Shown: positions 16,656 to 25,388 of the stretch, piece by piece
How the letters are laid out: every line of letters begins with the position of its first letter
How positions within the stretch are numbered: the stretch's first letter is position 1
Notes under the pieces: model-generated
Seen by the model: the letters and a program-made list of their open reading frames with translations, nothing else
The model's database searches: none
Told to the model about the DNA's origin: nothing
Made by a program: the position numbers and the translations under genes
From: a bacterium
GTDB lineage: Bacteria > Patescibacteriota > Minisyncoccia > JAUYLV01
Direction of reading: 5' to 3'
Assembly (NCBI GenBank): GCA_030649025.1
Contig: JAUSGO010000033.1
Location: 1-53,320, forward strand
DNA length: 53,320 nt

Positions 16656-18470
16656 TTACTCCTTCATCAACTTCTCAAACACATCGCGCTCTATCGTCTC
16701 TTTTTCCATTAGCTCCTTGGCAATGCGGTCAAGTTTGTCCCGGCGCGTCGTTATAATACGCTCCGCAGTTTTTTGCGCATCGGTGATAAAGCGCGAAACT
16801 TCCTGGTCGATAACACGGGCAATGTCATCGGAATAGTTTCTCTCCGTCGAGATTTCTTTGCCCAAAAAGATAAGCTCCTGCTGTTCTCCGAACGTCATGG
16901 GGCCCAGCTTCTCCGACATGCCGAATCGCATTACAAGTTTGCGTGCAAGGCCGCTTGCTTTTTCCAGATCGTTGGAGGCGCCGGTGGTAATGTCTCCGAA
17001 AACCGTTTTTTCCGCGACGTGTCCTCCCAGCAGAACCGCAAGGTCGGCGAGAAACTCCTTTTTGGAGTGAAGGTGTCGGTCCTCAATAGGAAGCTTCAGC
17101 GTGTATCCTCCTGCCCGGCCCCTCGATATGATGGAAATTTTGTGCACGGGGTCTGCCTCCGGCAAAGAGGCAGCAACCAAGGCGTGTCCAGCTTCGTGGT
17201 AAGCCGTGATTTCTTTTTCTTTGGGCGAGATGATCCTGCTTTTGCGCTCGGGTCCGAGCATGACCTTTTCGATGGATTCGAACAGCTCTTCTTGCCCGAT
17301 TATTTTTTTATCCCTGCGCACCGTGAGAATTGCCGCCTCATTCATGAGGTTGGCAAGATCCGCTCCCGAAAATCCCGGCGTGCGCTCCGCTACCGAGCGC
17401 AAATTCACATCCTTAACAAGCGGTTTGCCCTTAATGTGGATTTTGAGAATTTCTTCGCGGTCGGCGATATCCGGTTCATCAAGCGTGACCGAACGGTCAA
17501 ACCTTCCCGGGCGCAAAAGAGCTGGGTCGAGAATATCCGGCCGGTTGGTCGCCGCTATCACGATGACGTTGGTATCGGTGTCAAACCCATCCATCTCCAC
17601 CAAGATCTGGTTAAGCGTCTGCTCGCGCTCGTCGTGTCCTCCGCCAAGCCCCGCTCCGCGATGCCTTCCCACGGCATCGATTTCATCAATGAACATAATC
17701 GCCGGAGCATGTTTTTTAGCTTCTTTGAAAAGGTCGCGCACGCGGCTTGCCCCAACGCCTACAAAAAGCTCCACGAATTCTGATCCGGACATATTGAAAA
17801 ATGGGACGCTCGCTTCTCCGGCCGCGGCTTTGGCAAGCAGCGTCTTTCCGGTTCCGGGAGCGCCCATCAAAAGTACTCCTTTGGGTATCTTCGCTCCCAT
17901 CTCAAGGAATTTCTTGGGATGTTTCAAAAACTCAACTATTTCCTGAAGCTCTTCCTTTGCCTCCTTAAGCCCCGCAACATCTGCGAAGGTGGTGCGTGCT
18001 TTTTTATCGTTTGGGTCTATCATGCGCGCCTGCGACTTGCCGAAAGAAAAGGCTTGCATGTTGCCGCGAGAAGCCTGCCGTATCATGAACCAGAACAAAA
18101 GCCCTATGAATAGGAAGGGGAGTATGATGGGCAGGAGCGCAGAAAGCCAATAGAGAAACCCGGAAGGGTCCTTTACCTCGATATTCACTCCCGAAAGCTT
18201 CTCCGGTTCTACGCCGTAGGTTTTTAATATTTCGGCCAGAGAACTCTCATTTTCCTTCCGGGAAGTCTCTTTTTTACCGTCTTTGAGAACGATATGCAGA
18301 TCGTTGCCCTCAACCGATATCTTTTCTACTTTTTCTTCCTTGATCTGCGCAACAAGCGTGTTGAAGGCGATTTTCTCCTGTTTATCCGCGGGGCGCATGA
18401 ACGCAAAAATACTCGAGATGGCGAGCAGTGCTATAACGACCGTCAAGAAGTTTTTGAAGGCTTTGTTCAT
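16656..18470 (-). CDS. ftsH: ATP-dependent zinc metalloprotease FtsH
   Basis: 604 aa. Two membrane segments (about 9-25 and 107-130) flank a small periplasmic domain. AAA domain: Walker A GAPGTGKT (203-210), Walker B with DE at 262-263, SRH around 307-324 ([20 protein letters not shown]). Protease site HEAGH (425-429). It degrades damaged membrane proteins and regulators. Shorter C-terminus than E. coli FtsH but complete through the protease domain. Own promoter with a roughly 40-nt leader that carries GGAAAG before the ATG. Confidence 0.97.
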   Translation of the reverse strand: MNKAFKNFLTVVIALLAISSIFAFMRPADKQEKIAFNTLVAQIKEEKVEKISVEGNDLHIVLKDGKKETSRKENESSLAEILKTYGVEPEKLSGVNIEVKDPSGFLYWLSALLPIILPFLFIGLLFWFMIRQASRGNMQAFSFGKSQARMIDPNDKKARTTFADVAGLKEAKEELQEIVEFLKHPKKFLEMGAKIPKGVLLMGAPGTGKTLLAKAAAGEASVPFFNMSGSEFVELFVGVGASRVRDLFKEAKKHAPAIMFIDEIDAVGRHRGAGLGGGHDEREQTLNQILVEMDGFDTDTNVIVIAATNRPDILDPALLRPGRFDRSVTLDEPDIADREEILKIHIKGKPLVKDVNLRSVAERTPGFSGADLANLMNEAAILTVRRDKKIIGQEELFESIEKVMLGPERKSRIISPKEKEITAYHEAGHALVAASLPEADPVHKISIISRGRAGGYTLKLPIEDRHLHSKKEFLADLAVLLGGHVAEKTVFGDITTGASNDLEKASGLARKLVMRFGMSEKLGPMTFGEQQELIFLGKEISTERNYSDDIARVIDQEVSRFITDAQKTAERIITTRRDKLDRIAKELMEKETIERDVFEKLMKE

Positions 18471-18515
18471 TTTCTTTCCACAACTCTATTGGGATTCTTA
18501 CTCTTCCACTCCCAG

Positions 18516-18544
18516 AGTATACCAACGCTCCTTTTTGTTGTCGA
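18516..18544 (-). promoter_or_regulatory. ftsH promoter
   Basis: On the minus strand TCGACA (18539-18544), 17-nt spacer, TATACT (18516-18521) preceded by TGG (extended -10). The same TGGTATACT serves the divergent gene at 18610-18618. Confidence 0.6.
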
Positions 18545-18588
18545 GGTCCATGCCCTAATAATAAAAAAGGTCGCTCAAATAGCAAACT

Positions 18589-18618
18589 TTGCGGCTGCCA
18601 GTCTCAAAATGGTATACT
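18589..18618 (+). promoter_or_regulatory. Promoter of the surface locus (first gene)
   Basis: TTGCGG (18589-18594), 18-nt spacer, extended -10 TGGTATACT (18610-18618). It likely drives the first WxL-interacting-like gene and its overlapping partner. Confidence 0.5.
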
Positions 18619-18675
18619 ACGGGCTGATTCAAAAATTCTCAAATGCATCGATACCATACTGCCAATGATCAAAAA

Positions 18676-19770
18676 ATGGAACGGGGAAGATTAAAATTCA
18701 GTTCCCTACTATTTGTTATTTGTTATTTGCTATTTGCTTCTTTTTTTGGGCGTGGCGCGCATGCCCAGTCTCCCGGCTTTTCCGTTTCTCCCGTAAAAAC
18801 ATTCACCACTCTCCGGCGCGGAGAAACTTATCGGGGCGTTTTCGAGATCGTAAATAAAAGTTCCGTACCTCTGCCTCTTGCGGTAAAGGCGGAGTTCTTC
18901 GGCATTTCGGATGAGTTGGGTTCCGTGGTGTTTCGCGATTCATTGGGCTTTGCCTCCGGAGACAATCCCGATACGTGGCTCGTGCTGTCGAATCCCTTCT
19001 TATTGCTTGGACCAGGAGAGTTCCGCCCGGTTCCCTACACGCTCACCGTTCCAGCCGATGCGGCTTTCGGCACCTATACGATAGCGGCGGTTTTTCAATC
19101 GAAGTTCCCCGAATTGACCGAAGCAAAAAACAGCGCCCAGCTTCTTCCGGGAATAGGCGCGCTCTTTTTTGTTGACGTGGTGTCCCGGCCGGGAGAGGCG
19201 CTTGCGGAAAAAGGCCAGCTTACGGTAAAGGATTTCTCCATTCCGGAGAGCCAAATAGTGCAGTTCAGGCCATTCGGCGCCTCACTCGTCCAGACCCTGA
19301 AACTAGATCGCATATCGTTGGCTTTTATTGAAGGAAGTCCTCTCACATTCACCGCGCGGCTTTTCAATGAAGGGCGGTATCTGGCCCGTCCTACAGGACA
19401 CGTTTCCATCTCTAACATTTTAGGGAGCGAGATAGGGCGCGTTCCGTTTCCCGATGGGGCGGTTCTGCCGGAAGCTTTGCGCGCGTACGCGATATCGTTT
19501 ACAAGAACGCCCCGTTTCCCGTCCCTGGGCTTCATTCCCGATTTCTTGCAAAGAGGGTTTCTTCCCGGCCGCTACACGGCCCGTCTTGTCCTTGACGCCA
19601 ATTCCGATTATGTGGCCTCTCCGGGGCCTTCCGTCATCACGTTCTGGGCATTTCCAAGGCTGTTCGTGTTATCCACAGCTCTACCCCTTACATTCCTTTT
19701 GTTATTCGTGGTATTATATAGAAAGCGATTCTTATCCGCCTTAAAAGTACTTCTATGGCGAAAATCATAA
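18676..19770 (+). CDS. Membrane-anchored WxL-interacting-like protein (DUF916-like), copy 1
   Basis: 364 aa from the ATG at 18676 (an in-frame ATG at 18643 is possible). Signal peptide RLKFSSLLFVICYLLF...AHA|Q; the ectodomain opens GFSVSPVKTFTTLRRGETY followed by VFEIVNKSS, the pattern of DUF916/WxIP beta-sandwich domains; the C-terminus has one membrane segment (about 328-350) and a short basic tail. In Firmicutes such proteins pair with WxL surface proteins; here the stop overlaps the start of the next gene, a WxL-like secreted protein. The hydrophobic core of the signal peptide is encoded by four tandem 7-nt units (18710-18737). Assignment rests on domain pattern and layout. Confidence 0.65.
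   Translation: MERGRLKFSSLLFVICYLLFASFFGRGAHAQSPGFSVSPVKTFTTLRRGETYRGVFEIVNKSSVPLPLAVKAEFFGISDELGSVVFRDSLGFASGDNPDTWLVLSNPFLLLGPGEFRPVPYTLTVPADAAFGTYTIAAVFQSKFPELTEAKNSAQLLPGIGALFFVDVVSRPGEALAEKGQLTVKDFSIPESQIVQFRPFGASLVQTLKLDRISLAFIEGSPLTFTARLFNEGRYLARPTGHVSISNILGSEIGRVPFPDGAVLPEALRAYAISFTRTPRFPSLGFIPDFLQRGFLPGRYTARLVLDANSDYVASPGPSVITFWAFPRLFVLSTALPLTFLLLFVVLYRKRFLSALKVLLWRKS
18710..18737 (+). repeat. Heptanucleotide tandem repeat in signal-peptide codons
   Basis: Two TATTTGT units followed by two TATTTGC units, 28 nt without interruption, inside the coding region. As 7 is not a multiple of 3, a change of one unit shifts the frame of the surface protein. Confidence 0.8.
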
Positions 19771-21071
19771 AACGGTATTCTTTCAAAGTGTTTGCTTTGG
19801 TTTTGGCCATTAGCATGTTCGGTTTCTATTTTTCCTTTGTAGACAGGTCACAGGCGGCACAGGTTTCAAGCCGTAGCGATACGCTCAATAACTCCGGAGC
19901 CTCGTTTAGCTTTGTGCAACCCACCGCTGTAACGTCCAATCACACGTTCGTTTTCACGATAGAAAACAGCCTGGATACTGTTGGATGGAACGGGGCAGAT
20001 AGCAAAAGCGCGTCGGATACCATCGTGATCACTATTGATCCTGACGCAAGCGGCTTTGATTTAACCGGAATTGATTGCGGAGATGTGGACCTTGCTTTTG
20101 GCGCAATACCCGGCACATCAGCCAGTATTTCTGATAATGCAAATGGCGGCAGCCGCACGACACGGACAAGTTGCCCGGGGTCAGCGACGACCTGGGGCCT
20201 TTTCATTGATTCTTCGGCGGATACCCTTACGTTTTACACGCCAACAGCGGTGCAGACGCATGTGGTGACCAGCACCATTGTGAATGTTCGCGTTGGCCTT
20301 AACGCAACGTTTCAAGACACGGGGAACGAGGTTATTACCAATCCTACGGCCGTAGGAACCAAGAAGATGCGTGTTGGCGGCACATTTGGAGGGACCGGCG
20401 ATATGCTTGTTGCTATTTTGAGCGGCGTTGAAGTGTCGGCAACGGTAGCCGAGACGCTTACTTTCAACATTTTTGGGCTTCCCGGTCAGGGTCCTGCGGG
20501 AAACATTAATAACATGGCTTCTTGTAATTCGATTCCGGGAACAACCGACGATGATGACAGCGAGACCATTACGCTTGTTACCACCACGGCAACCTCGGTT
20601 CCTTTTGGAGCAATCACTTCAGGTAATGTATATCAAGGATGCCAACGTCTTGCGGTTTCCACCAATGCGGCGGGAGGCTATACTGTAAGCCAGCGTTCAA
20701 ATAACTCCCTGAAAACCACTGGTGACGCGATTATTCCTGATACCGTATGCGATGGTACCCCGAATTGTACGCCATATATAGAGGACACCTGGACTAGTAA
20801 TGCCCCGGGGCTTGGCGTGAGCTGTAAGAGTTCCACCAATACATCCTCATCTTGTTCAGCATCAAGTCCAAACTATGCTAATGGTGCTAACTTTACTCCC
20901 TTTGCCAACGAGAGCGCAGGATTTGTCTCCTCAACGCGGTTTTCCACCACCTCGGTTGCTCCATGGGGAGAGATTCAAATAAAAGCAAAGTATCGCCTGA
21001 TAATTCCGGGTACCCAGGCCGCAGGAACATACACGAATATCGTTAATTACATTGCAACGCCTATATTTTAG
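19755..21071 (+). CDS. Secreted WxL-like surface protein, copy 1
   Basis: 438 aa, overlapping the previous gene by 16 nt. Signal peptide with site near QAAQ (about residue 35); mature part begins VSSRSDTLNNS. The N-terminal 200 residues share a domain with the protein at 22445 (VSSR.D.L.NS; TSNHT; IDCGDVD; VVTSTIV...R.G.NATFQ; TNP). The C-terminal part is rich in Thr, Ser and Asn with paired Cys and ends GTYTNIVNYIATPIF, the kind of terminal beta strand seen in WxL-like and CPR surface proteins. Probably a secreted cell-surface or fibre subunit. Followed by a strong terminator. Confidence 0.65.
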   Translation: MAKIIKRYSFKVFALVLAISMFGFYFSFVDRSQAAQVSSRSDTLNNSGASFSFVQPTAVTSNHTFVFTIENSLDTVGWNGADSKSASDTIVITIDPDASGFDLTGIDCGDVDLAFGAIPGTSASISDNANGGSRTTRTSCPGSATTWGLFIDSSADTLTFYTPTAVQTHVVTSTIVNVRVGLNATFQDTGNEVITNPTAVGTKKMRVGGTFGGTGDMLVAILSGVEVSATVAETLTFNIFGLPGQGPAGNINNMASCNSIPGTTDDDDSETITLVTTTATSVPFGAITSGNVYQGCQRLAVSTNAAGGYTVSQRSNNSLKTTGDAIIPDTVCDGTPNCTPYIEDTWTSNAPGLGVSCKSSTNTSSSCSASSPNYANGANFTPFANESAGFVSSTRFSTTSVAPWGEIQIKAKYRLIIPGTQAAGTYTNIVNYIATPIF

Positions 21072-21112
21072 ACCTCGGCGCATTCCCACAAACTATTGCA
21101 AAAGTTGTGTAT

Positions 21113-21138
21113 AAACTCCCCTTGTAAGGGGAGTTTTT
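21113..21138 (+). terminator. Terminator behind the first surface pair
   Basis: ACTCCCCTT pairs with AAGGGGAGT over a 2-nt gap and is followed by T5. It separates the two WxIP-like/WxL-like modules. Confidence 0.8.
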
Positions 21139-21169
21139 GGTGTGGTATGATAATTTTGCAGTTTTTGTG

Positions 21170-21301
21170 CCCCCACACTAATCGTCTGCCTATAGGATGT
21201 CTATAGGTTTGTTACGAAGTCTAGTTTTTTAGTGAATACTTTGTTCTTCGAGAGTGTTACTTGTGACGCTTCGCGTCGCAAACAGACAATTAGTGTGGGG
21301 G
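21170..21301. repeat. MITE-like inverted-repeat element, copy 2
   Basis: 132 bp. CCCCCACACTAAT (21170-21182) pairs exactly with ATTAGTGTGGGGG (21289-21301); then GTCTG/CAGAC continues the stem past one mismatch. The interior aligns with copy 1 (2513-2640) in patches. It lies between a terminator and the next surface gene, and no target-site duplication is obvious. Confidence 0.7.
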
Positions 21302-21314
21302 TGTGAGCTAAATT

Positions 21315-22235
21315 ATGCAAAAACTATTTTTGTGGCTATCTTCTTTTTTTGTGGGCATGAGCATGCCCATTTTTGCGTTGGCGCAGTCGTCAGGAATTAC
21401 GATTTCACCCCTTACCTTTGAACTTACGGCCGACCCCGGAGAGATGGTTTCAAATAAATTACTGGTTACCAATCCAACCGGAGGCTCTCTTATTTTTGAA
21501 ATGGAAGTGCAGGATTTCACGGCCGCGGGAGAAGGAGGAGAAGTTATCGTGGGGCCCGATGTGGATGAAACCCTTTCCATGGAGCGATGGGTTTCAACGA
21601 ATCCCATGCGTTTTACCCTGGAGCCCGGAAAAACCCAAGTGGTTGATTTTACCGTCTCGGTGCCCCAGGACGGCGAGCCGGGGGGGCATTATGCTACGAT
21701 TCTTGCGACCATCAAGGGCTCTACGGACGTAACGGGGTCTGCTATATCGCAAAAAGTTGGCTCACTGGTGCTTCTTTCCGTCTCCGGATCCATCCGCGAG
21801 GAGTTATTTATCCGTGAATTTTCCGTACCGTCTTTTTCCCAGCAGGGTCCCATATCGTTCCTGGTGCGTTTTGAGAATATCGGTTCGGTGCATGTGATGC
21901 CGATGGGCTTTGTCACCATCGCGGATTTTTTTGGGAACAAGGTTGCGGATGTTCCGCTCTCTCCGAAAAGAGTTTTGCCGGGCAATACGAGAAAAATAGA
22001 GGTCATGTGGGATAAGCGCTATCCTATTGGAAAATTTACCGCGACGCTCGTGGGAAGTTTTGGGATTTCAAACACGCCTATTTCGGCGGTCACGACATTT
22101 TGGGTCTTCCCGTGGAAAATTGCGCTTGAAGTTCTCGGAGGACTTATCGTGCTTCTTGTGGTGCTTATCAAAACGCGGAAACGCTTCCGTGCGGCCTTCA
22201 ACATATTGTTTAAAGGGGAACATGCTTCGTTATAG
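21315..22235 (+). CDS. Membrane-anchored WxL-interacting-like protein (DUF916-like), copy 2
   Basis: 306 aa. Signal peptide (cleavage near ALAQ, about residue 24), ectodomain opening SGITISPLTFELTADPGEMV then KLLVTNPT, with PGGHYATILATI in the middle as in DUF916 domains; C-terminal membrane segment about 268-290 and a basic tail. Paralogue of the protein at 18676, sharing the layout signal - beta domains - membrane anchor - basic tail. Placed ahead of the dockerin-tagged secreted protein, so it may tether or help export that protein. Confidence 0.65.
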   Translation: MQKLFLWLSSFFVGMSMPIFALAQSSGITISPLTFELTADPGEMVSNKLLVTNPTGGSLIFEMEVQDFTAAGEGGEVIVGPDVDETLSMERWVSTNPMRFTLEPGKTQVVDFTVSVPQDGEPGGHYATILATIKGSTDVTGSAISQKVGSLVLLSVSGSIREELFIREFSVPSFSQQGPISFLVRFENIGSVHVMPMGFVTIADFFGNKVADVPLSPKRVLPGNTRKIEVMWDKRYPIGKFTATLVGSFGISNTPISAVTTFWVFPWKIALEVLGGLIVLLVVLIKTRKRFRAAFNILFKGEHASL

Positions 22236-22260
22236 CTTCCGCTTTGCCTGCAAAGCGAAG
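22236..22260 (+). terminator. Hairpin behind copy 2 WxIP-like gene
   Basis: CTTCCGCTTTG pairs with CAAAGCGAAG with one bulge. No T run follows, so it may be an mRNA 3' structure rather than a terminator. Confidence 0.35.
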
Positions 22261-22338
22261 CAGATACGTGGCATTACCGACTCTCTTGTGCAAATTTTCC
22301 CCTAGTTCGTAATCAAGCCGCGAGGTACACTAAGCCTG

Positions 22339-22429
22339 CCCGCCACAGCCCCTCTTCCGATGTTTGACACGCATCCGATGCCCCGAAGTACTATCGGAAG
22401 ACCGCCGCATCTTTTATGGCGGGCTTTGG
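22339..22429. repeat. Palindromic spacer element
   Basis: AAGCCTGCCCGCCA pairs with TGGCGGGCTT; the inner CTTCCGAT pairs with ATCGGAAG. It fills most of the gap before the dockerin-bearing gene. No ORF inside. Confidence 0.55.
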
Positions 22430-22444
22430 TAAGTAGGAAGGACC

Positions 22445-23908
22445 ATGGCGAGTCCTATTTTTTATCTTAATAACAAGGGAAAGAACCTACGTTCTCAATG
22501 GAAGAACGCGCTTGTTGTTGTAATTGGAATGAGCGCGTTCTTTTCTTTTTATTTTGGACGAACGCTCATTGTTCAGGGCGCACAGGTCTCAAGCCGTGGC
22601 GACGAGCTTTCCAACTCAAATATATCCGCAACATCGAACCATACGCTGACCTTTGTCGTACAGGATGATATCGCCGCGGGAGAGACGCTCACGATAGATT
22701 TCCCTGATTTTTCGGGGCTGGCGGACATTGACTGCGGAGACGTTGACGCCTCAACGTCCGTTGAATTCGGTTTTAACTCCGCCTCGCATCTTTCCAGCTG
22801 TGCCGCAACTGCAACGGCATGGGGCTTTGCAGTATCGGGAACGGCGTTGACCTTGACGGCTCCGACCGCTCCGGGAGTGTATGTGGTAACGAGCACCGTC
22901 GTTATCATACGCATCGGATCCAATGCGACGTTCCAGGAACAAGGAACGAGCTGGATGACCAATCCTGCAAGCGCAGGAACAAAATTCGCGAACATATCCG
23001 GAACATTCCAGCAAAATGTAGTGATTTCTGGCATCGTTGTTGCCATTGGCGAAGGCTCTGCAGTGAGTGCAACGGTTCCGGGTCCCTCGTTAACTCCCAC
23101 GCCTACGCCCGCGCCAACGCCGACTCCCGCTCCGGGAGGAGGGGGAGGAGGAGGGACCATCTTGCCTCCTGCGGGCGAGACAGCGGTAACGCTTGCCGGC
23201 AAGGCCTATCCGCGGGCATTTGTTACGGGGCTCAAAAATAGCCAGGTCGTTTCAACCGTCAGCGCGGGGGAAGACGGCATGTTTGAGATAAAACTCAAAG
23301 GGATACAGCCCGGAATTTATACATTCGGCGTATTTGCGGAAGATGCAAAAGGGCGTAAATCGCTTACCCTCTCGTTCACCATCAATGTCATTAAAGATCT
23401 GACGAACATGGTCAGCGGTATTTTTATTCCGCCGACCATCATCACCAACCGCGACATCTTTTACCCGGATGAGACGCTTGAAATTGATGGATATGCGTTC
23501 CCAAAAAGCAATGTCAATGTCGTATTTAATTCCTCGCATGAAATTTTAGAGCGCGTCTCGTCTGACGCAGACGGCCTATGGTTGCTCGCCTATTCTTTGC
23601 AAAATCTCGGCATTGGAGACCACTCGACGCGCGCAAAGACGCAAGCGCCGGATGGGGATCAGAGCACTTTTTCGGAAACGCGGCTTTTTCGCATTTTCCC
23701 CAAAGGCGTGCCGCTTCCCACTCCTACGGGGCCCGTATGTCATGGGGCGGATCTGAATAACGACGGAAAGGTGAACCTTGTTGATTTTTCCATTTTGCTC
23801 TTCTGGTGGCAGTCGCGGAATCCCCAGAATCCCTGCGCCGATATCAATAAAGATGGTATTGTGAACCTAGTTGATTTCAGTATTATGATGTTCCAGTGGA
23901 CCCGGTAG
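22445..23908 (+). CDS. Secreted surface protein with WxL-like, Ig-like and C-terminal type I dockerin domains
   Basis: 487 aa. Signal peptide about 1-44; residues 45-215 repeat the WxL-like domain of the protein at 19755; residues 216-240 are a Pro/Thr then Gly-rich hinge; two Ig-like/carboxypeptidase-regulatory-like domains follow (about 245-325 and 330-420); residues 428-487 form a dockerin, two EF-hand-like calcium loops (ADLNNDGKVNLVDFSI and ADINKDGIVNLVDFSI) with D1, N3, D5, G6 and D12 in place. The two loops are near-identical, as in classical dockerins. SD-like AGGAAGG lies just before the ATG. Four cohesin-like anchors follow at once on the same strand, so this protein is the obvious dockerin partner. 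Confidence 0.8.
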   Translation: MASPIFYLNNKGKNLRSQWKNALVVVIGMSAFFSFYFGRTLIVQGAQVSSRGDELSNSNISATSNHTLTFVVQDDIAAGETLTIDFPDFSGLADIDCGDVDASTSVEFGFNSASHLSSCAATATAWGFAVSGTALTLTAPTAPGVYVVTSTVVIIRIGSNATFQEQGTSWMTNPASAGTKFANISGTFQQNVVISGIVVAIGEGSAVSATVPGPSLTPTPTPAPTPTPAPGGGGGGGTILPPAGETAVTLAGKAYPRAFVTGLKNSQVVSTVSAGEDGMFEIKLKGIQPGIYTFGVFAEDAKGRKSLTLSFTINVIKDLTNMVSGIFIPPTIITNRDIFYPDETLEIDGYAFPKSNVNVVFNSSHEILERVSSDADGLWLLAYSLQNLGIGDHSTRAKTQAPDGDQSTFSETRLFRIFPKGVPLPTPTGPVCHGADLNNDGKVNLVDFSILLFWWQSRNPQNPCADINKDGIVNLVDFSIMMFQWTR

Positions 23909-23910
23909 GC

Positions 23911-24095
23911 GCGGGCAAGCGGTTGCATTCTTTTCGCTTAACGCTCCGGATGAGAAAACCAAACAAAGCCTCGCAACGTAGTATTGCGAACTCCTCGCCC
24001 CCGGCTCGTCAGACAGCGCAATACTACGGCTCGGCTTTGATGGCTTTAACTCATCCGCCGCTAATCCGCTCAAAGAAAACAACCGCTTGCCCAGA
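23911..24095. repeat. 185-bp palindrome between dockerin and first cohesin gene
   Basis: Arms of about 75 nt: GGGCAAGCGGTTG ... CGTAGTATTGCG against CGCAATACTACG ... CAACCGCTTGCCC, with matching blocks GGATGAG/CTCATCC between. The central loop is about 28 nt. It is the largest palindrome in the window. Confidence 0.7.
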
Positions 24096-24155
24096 GGTGA
24101 ATAAATTTTCTATTTGAAAAATAAAAAATCCGTGGCATGGATGGAAAAAACTAGT

Positions 24156-25334
24156 ATGCGGTCATACCTAAAACATCTTATTAATATCCTGTTGTTGGTT
24201 GTTGGTTGTTGGTTGTTGGTCGCAGGCGTCGCTAATGCTTCCGCGCTGTTTTTCAATCCGCAGGACGGGATAGAGGTTGAGGAAGGAGAGAGTATAGTGG
24301 TGGAGGCAAGACTTGATACCGAGGGGAACTCCATCAATGCCATTGACGCACTGATGCATTTTTCTCCGCAAGCATTTGAGGTGGCTGACGTTTCCCGTGG
24401 CGACTCGGCGATCACGCTCTGGATAACAGAGCCGCTTATCGATAATGCCAACGGAACGGTGCGTTTTATGGGAGGAATTCCTTTGGGGGCGTCTTTCACT
24501 TCCGGGCTTATCGCAAAAATCACCCTGCAGGCGCGTGCCGTTGGAGAATCCATGCTGGGTTGGGACAGAGCTTCTCAAATTCTGCTCAATGACGGGCGGG
24601 GGACGAAGGACGAACTGGAGGTGCTTGAAACATCTGCGAAGGTCACGCCGGCTCTTACGGACGTTCCCCGCATTTCCTCCTCATCCCATGAAAATCAATC
24701 GAAATGGTACAAGGGAACAACGCTTGTCGTGTCCTGGATTCCTGCGAAAGAAGCATTATACAGTTATGTGCTTGACCATGATTCGCGTAGCGTTCCGGAC
24801 ACGCTTGCGGATACTCCGCAGGGCGAACTTCGCTTTGACGGATCTTTAAAATACGAAGGCCTTACGGAAGGAGTGTACTATTTCCATCTGCGGGAAGGCG
24901 TTAAAGAGCCTGACGTGGTCCGATGGAGCCGCACAAGAACATTTCGCGCGCAAATCGATACCACGCCGCCGAACGCGCTCTCTGCCCAAATCGGCTCGGA
25001 CCCTTCCTTGTATGAAGGAAAATTTTTCGTGTCATTTTCCGGGAGTGATACTTTGAGCGGCACAGACCGGTATGATGTTTGGGAGGTGTCGGGCGACTGG
25101 ACGGAGCGTGCTATCTCTCCGCACAAACTTCTCGGCCAAGAAACTGACGCGCCAATAAAGGTACGGGTTTTGGATAAAGCCGGAAATCAGCGGGAAATTC
25201 TTGTTTCCTATCCCCCAAAGCCCGGAAAGGAACCCATGACCCTCTATGAGATTATTGGGGGGGTAGTTGTTTTAGCGGCCCTGCTTATTGCTGGATGGAT
25301 TTGGCGATATCGCAGAAAGAGAAGCAAGCTTTAA
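24156..25334 (+). CDS. Membrane-anchored cohesin-domain protein 1
   Basis: 392 aa from the ATG at 24156 (in-frame upstream starts at 24141 and TTG 24114 exist). Signal peptide, then a cohesin-like domain (about 30-165: ALFFNPQDGIEVEEGES, NAIDALMHFSPQAFEV, GTVRFMGGIPLG, LLNDGRGT), an Ig/FN3-like module (YYFHLREG..., DTTPP) and a second one, a membrane segment (about 365-384) and a short basic tail. Of the four cohesin proteins this is the only one without a proline-rich C-terminus. Signal-peptide codons consist largely of four exact GTTGTTG units. The cohesin call rests on motif pattern and the adjacent dockerin. Confidence 0.72.
   Translation: MRSYLKHLINILLLVVGCWLLVAGVANASALFFNPQDGIEVEEGESIVVEARLDTEGNSINAIDALMHFSPQAFEVADVSRGDSAITLWITEPLIDNANGTVRFMGGIPLGASFTSGLIAKITLQARAVGESMLGWDRASQILLNDGRGTKDELEVLETSAKVTPALTDVPRISSSSHENQSKWYKGTTLVVSWIPAKEALYSYVLDHDSRSVPDTLADTPQGELRFDGSLKYEGLTEGVYYFHLREGVKEPDVVRWSRTRTFRAQIDTTPPNALSAQIGSDPSLYEGKFFVSFSGSDTLSGTDRYDVWEVSGDWTERAISPHKLLGQETDAPIKVRVLDKAGNQREILVSYPPKPGKEPMTLYEIIGGVVVLAALLIAGWIWRYRRKRSKL
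24191..24218 (+). repeat. Heptanucleotide tandem repeat (GTTGTTG x4) in signal-peptide codons
   Basis: Four exact, uninterrupted GTTGTTG units inside the open reading frame of cohesin protein 1. One unit more or less would shift the reading frame before the cohesin domain. Confidence 0.85.
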
Positions 25335-25373
25335 AAGGGAGGCCACTTCTCCATAACCCTCTTAAATTGGTCA

Positions 25374-25382
25374 TGGTACAAT
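25374..25382 (+). promoter_or_regulatory. Extended -10 promoter, leaderless, for cohesin protein 2
   Basis: TGGTACAAT with the -10 hexamer at 25377-25382. The ATG at 25389 lies 7 nt after the hexamer, so the transcript would begin at the start codon. No clear -35. Confidence 0.5.
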
Positions 25383-25388
25383 AGTATT

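Noticed and set aside
16773-17783. 336-codon frame on the plus strand opposite ftsH, plus a 246-codon frame at 17206-17946
   Set aside because: Both mirror the conserved FtsH AAA domain, whose motifs are intact on the minus strand.
19675-19683. TTATCCACA in the first surface gene as a DnaA site
   Set aside because: Isolated and inside coding sequence; expected by chance.
24114-24155. TTG start for cohesin protein 1
   Set aside because: It would put a 14-residue charged stretch before the signal peptide; the ATG at 24156 gives a normal one.
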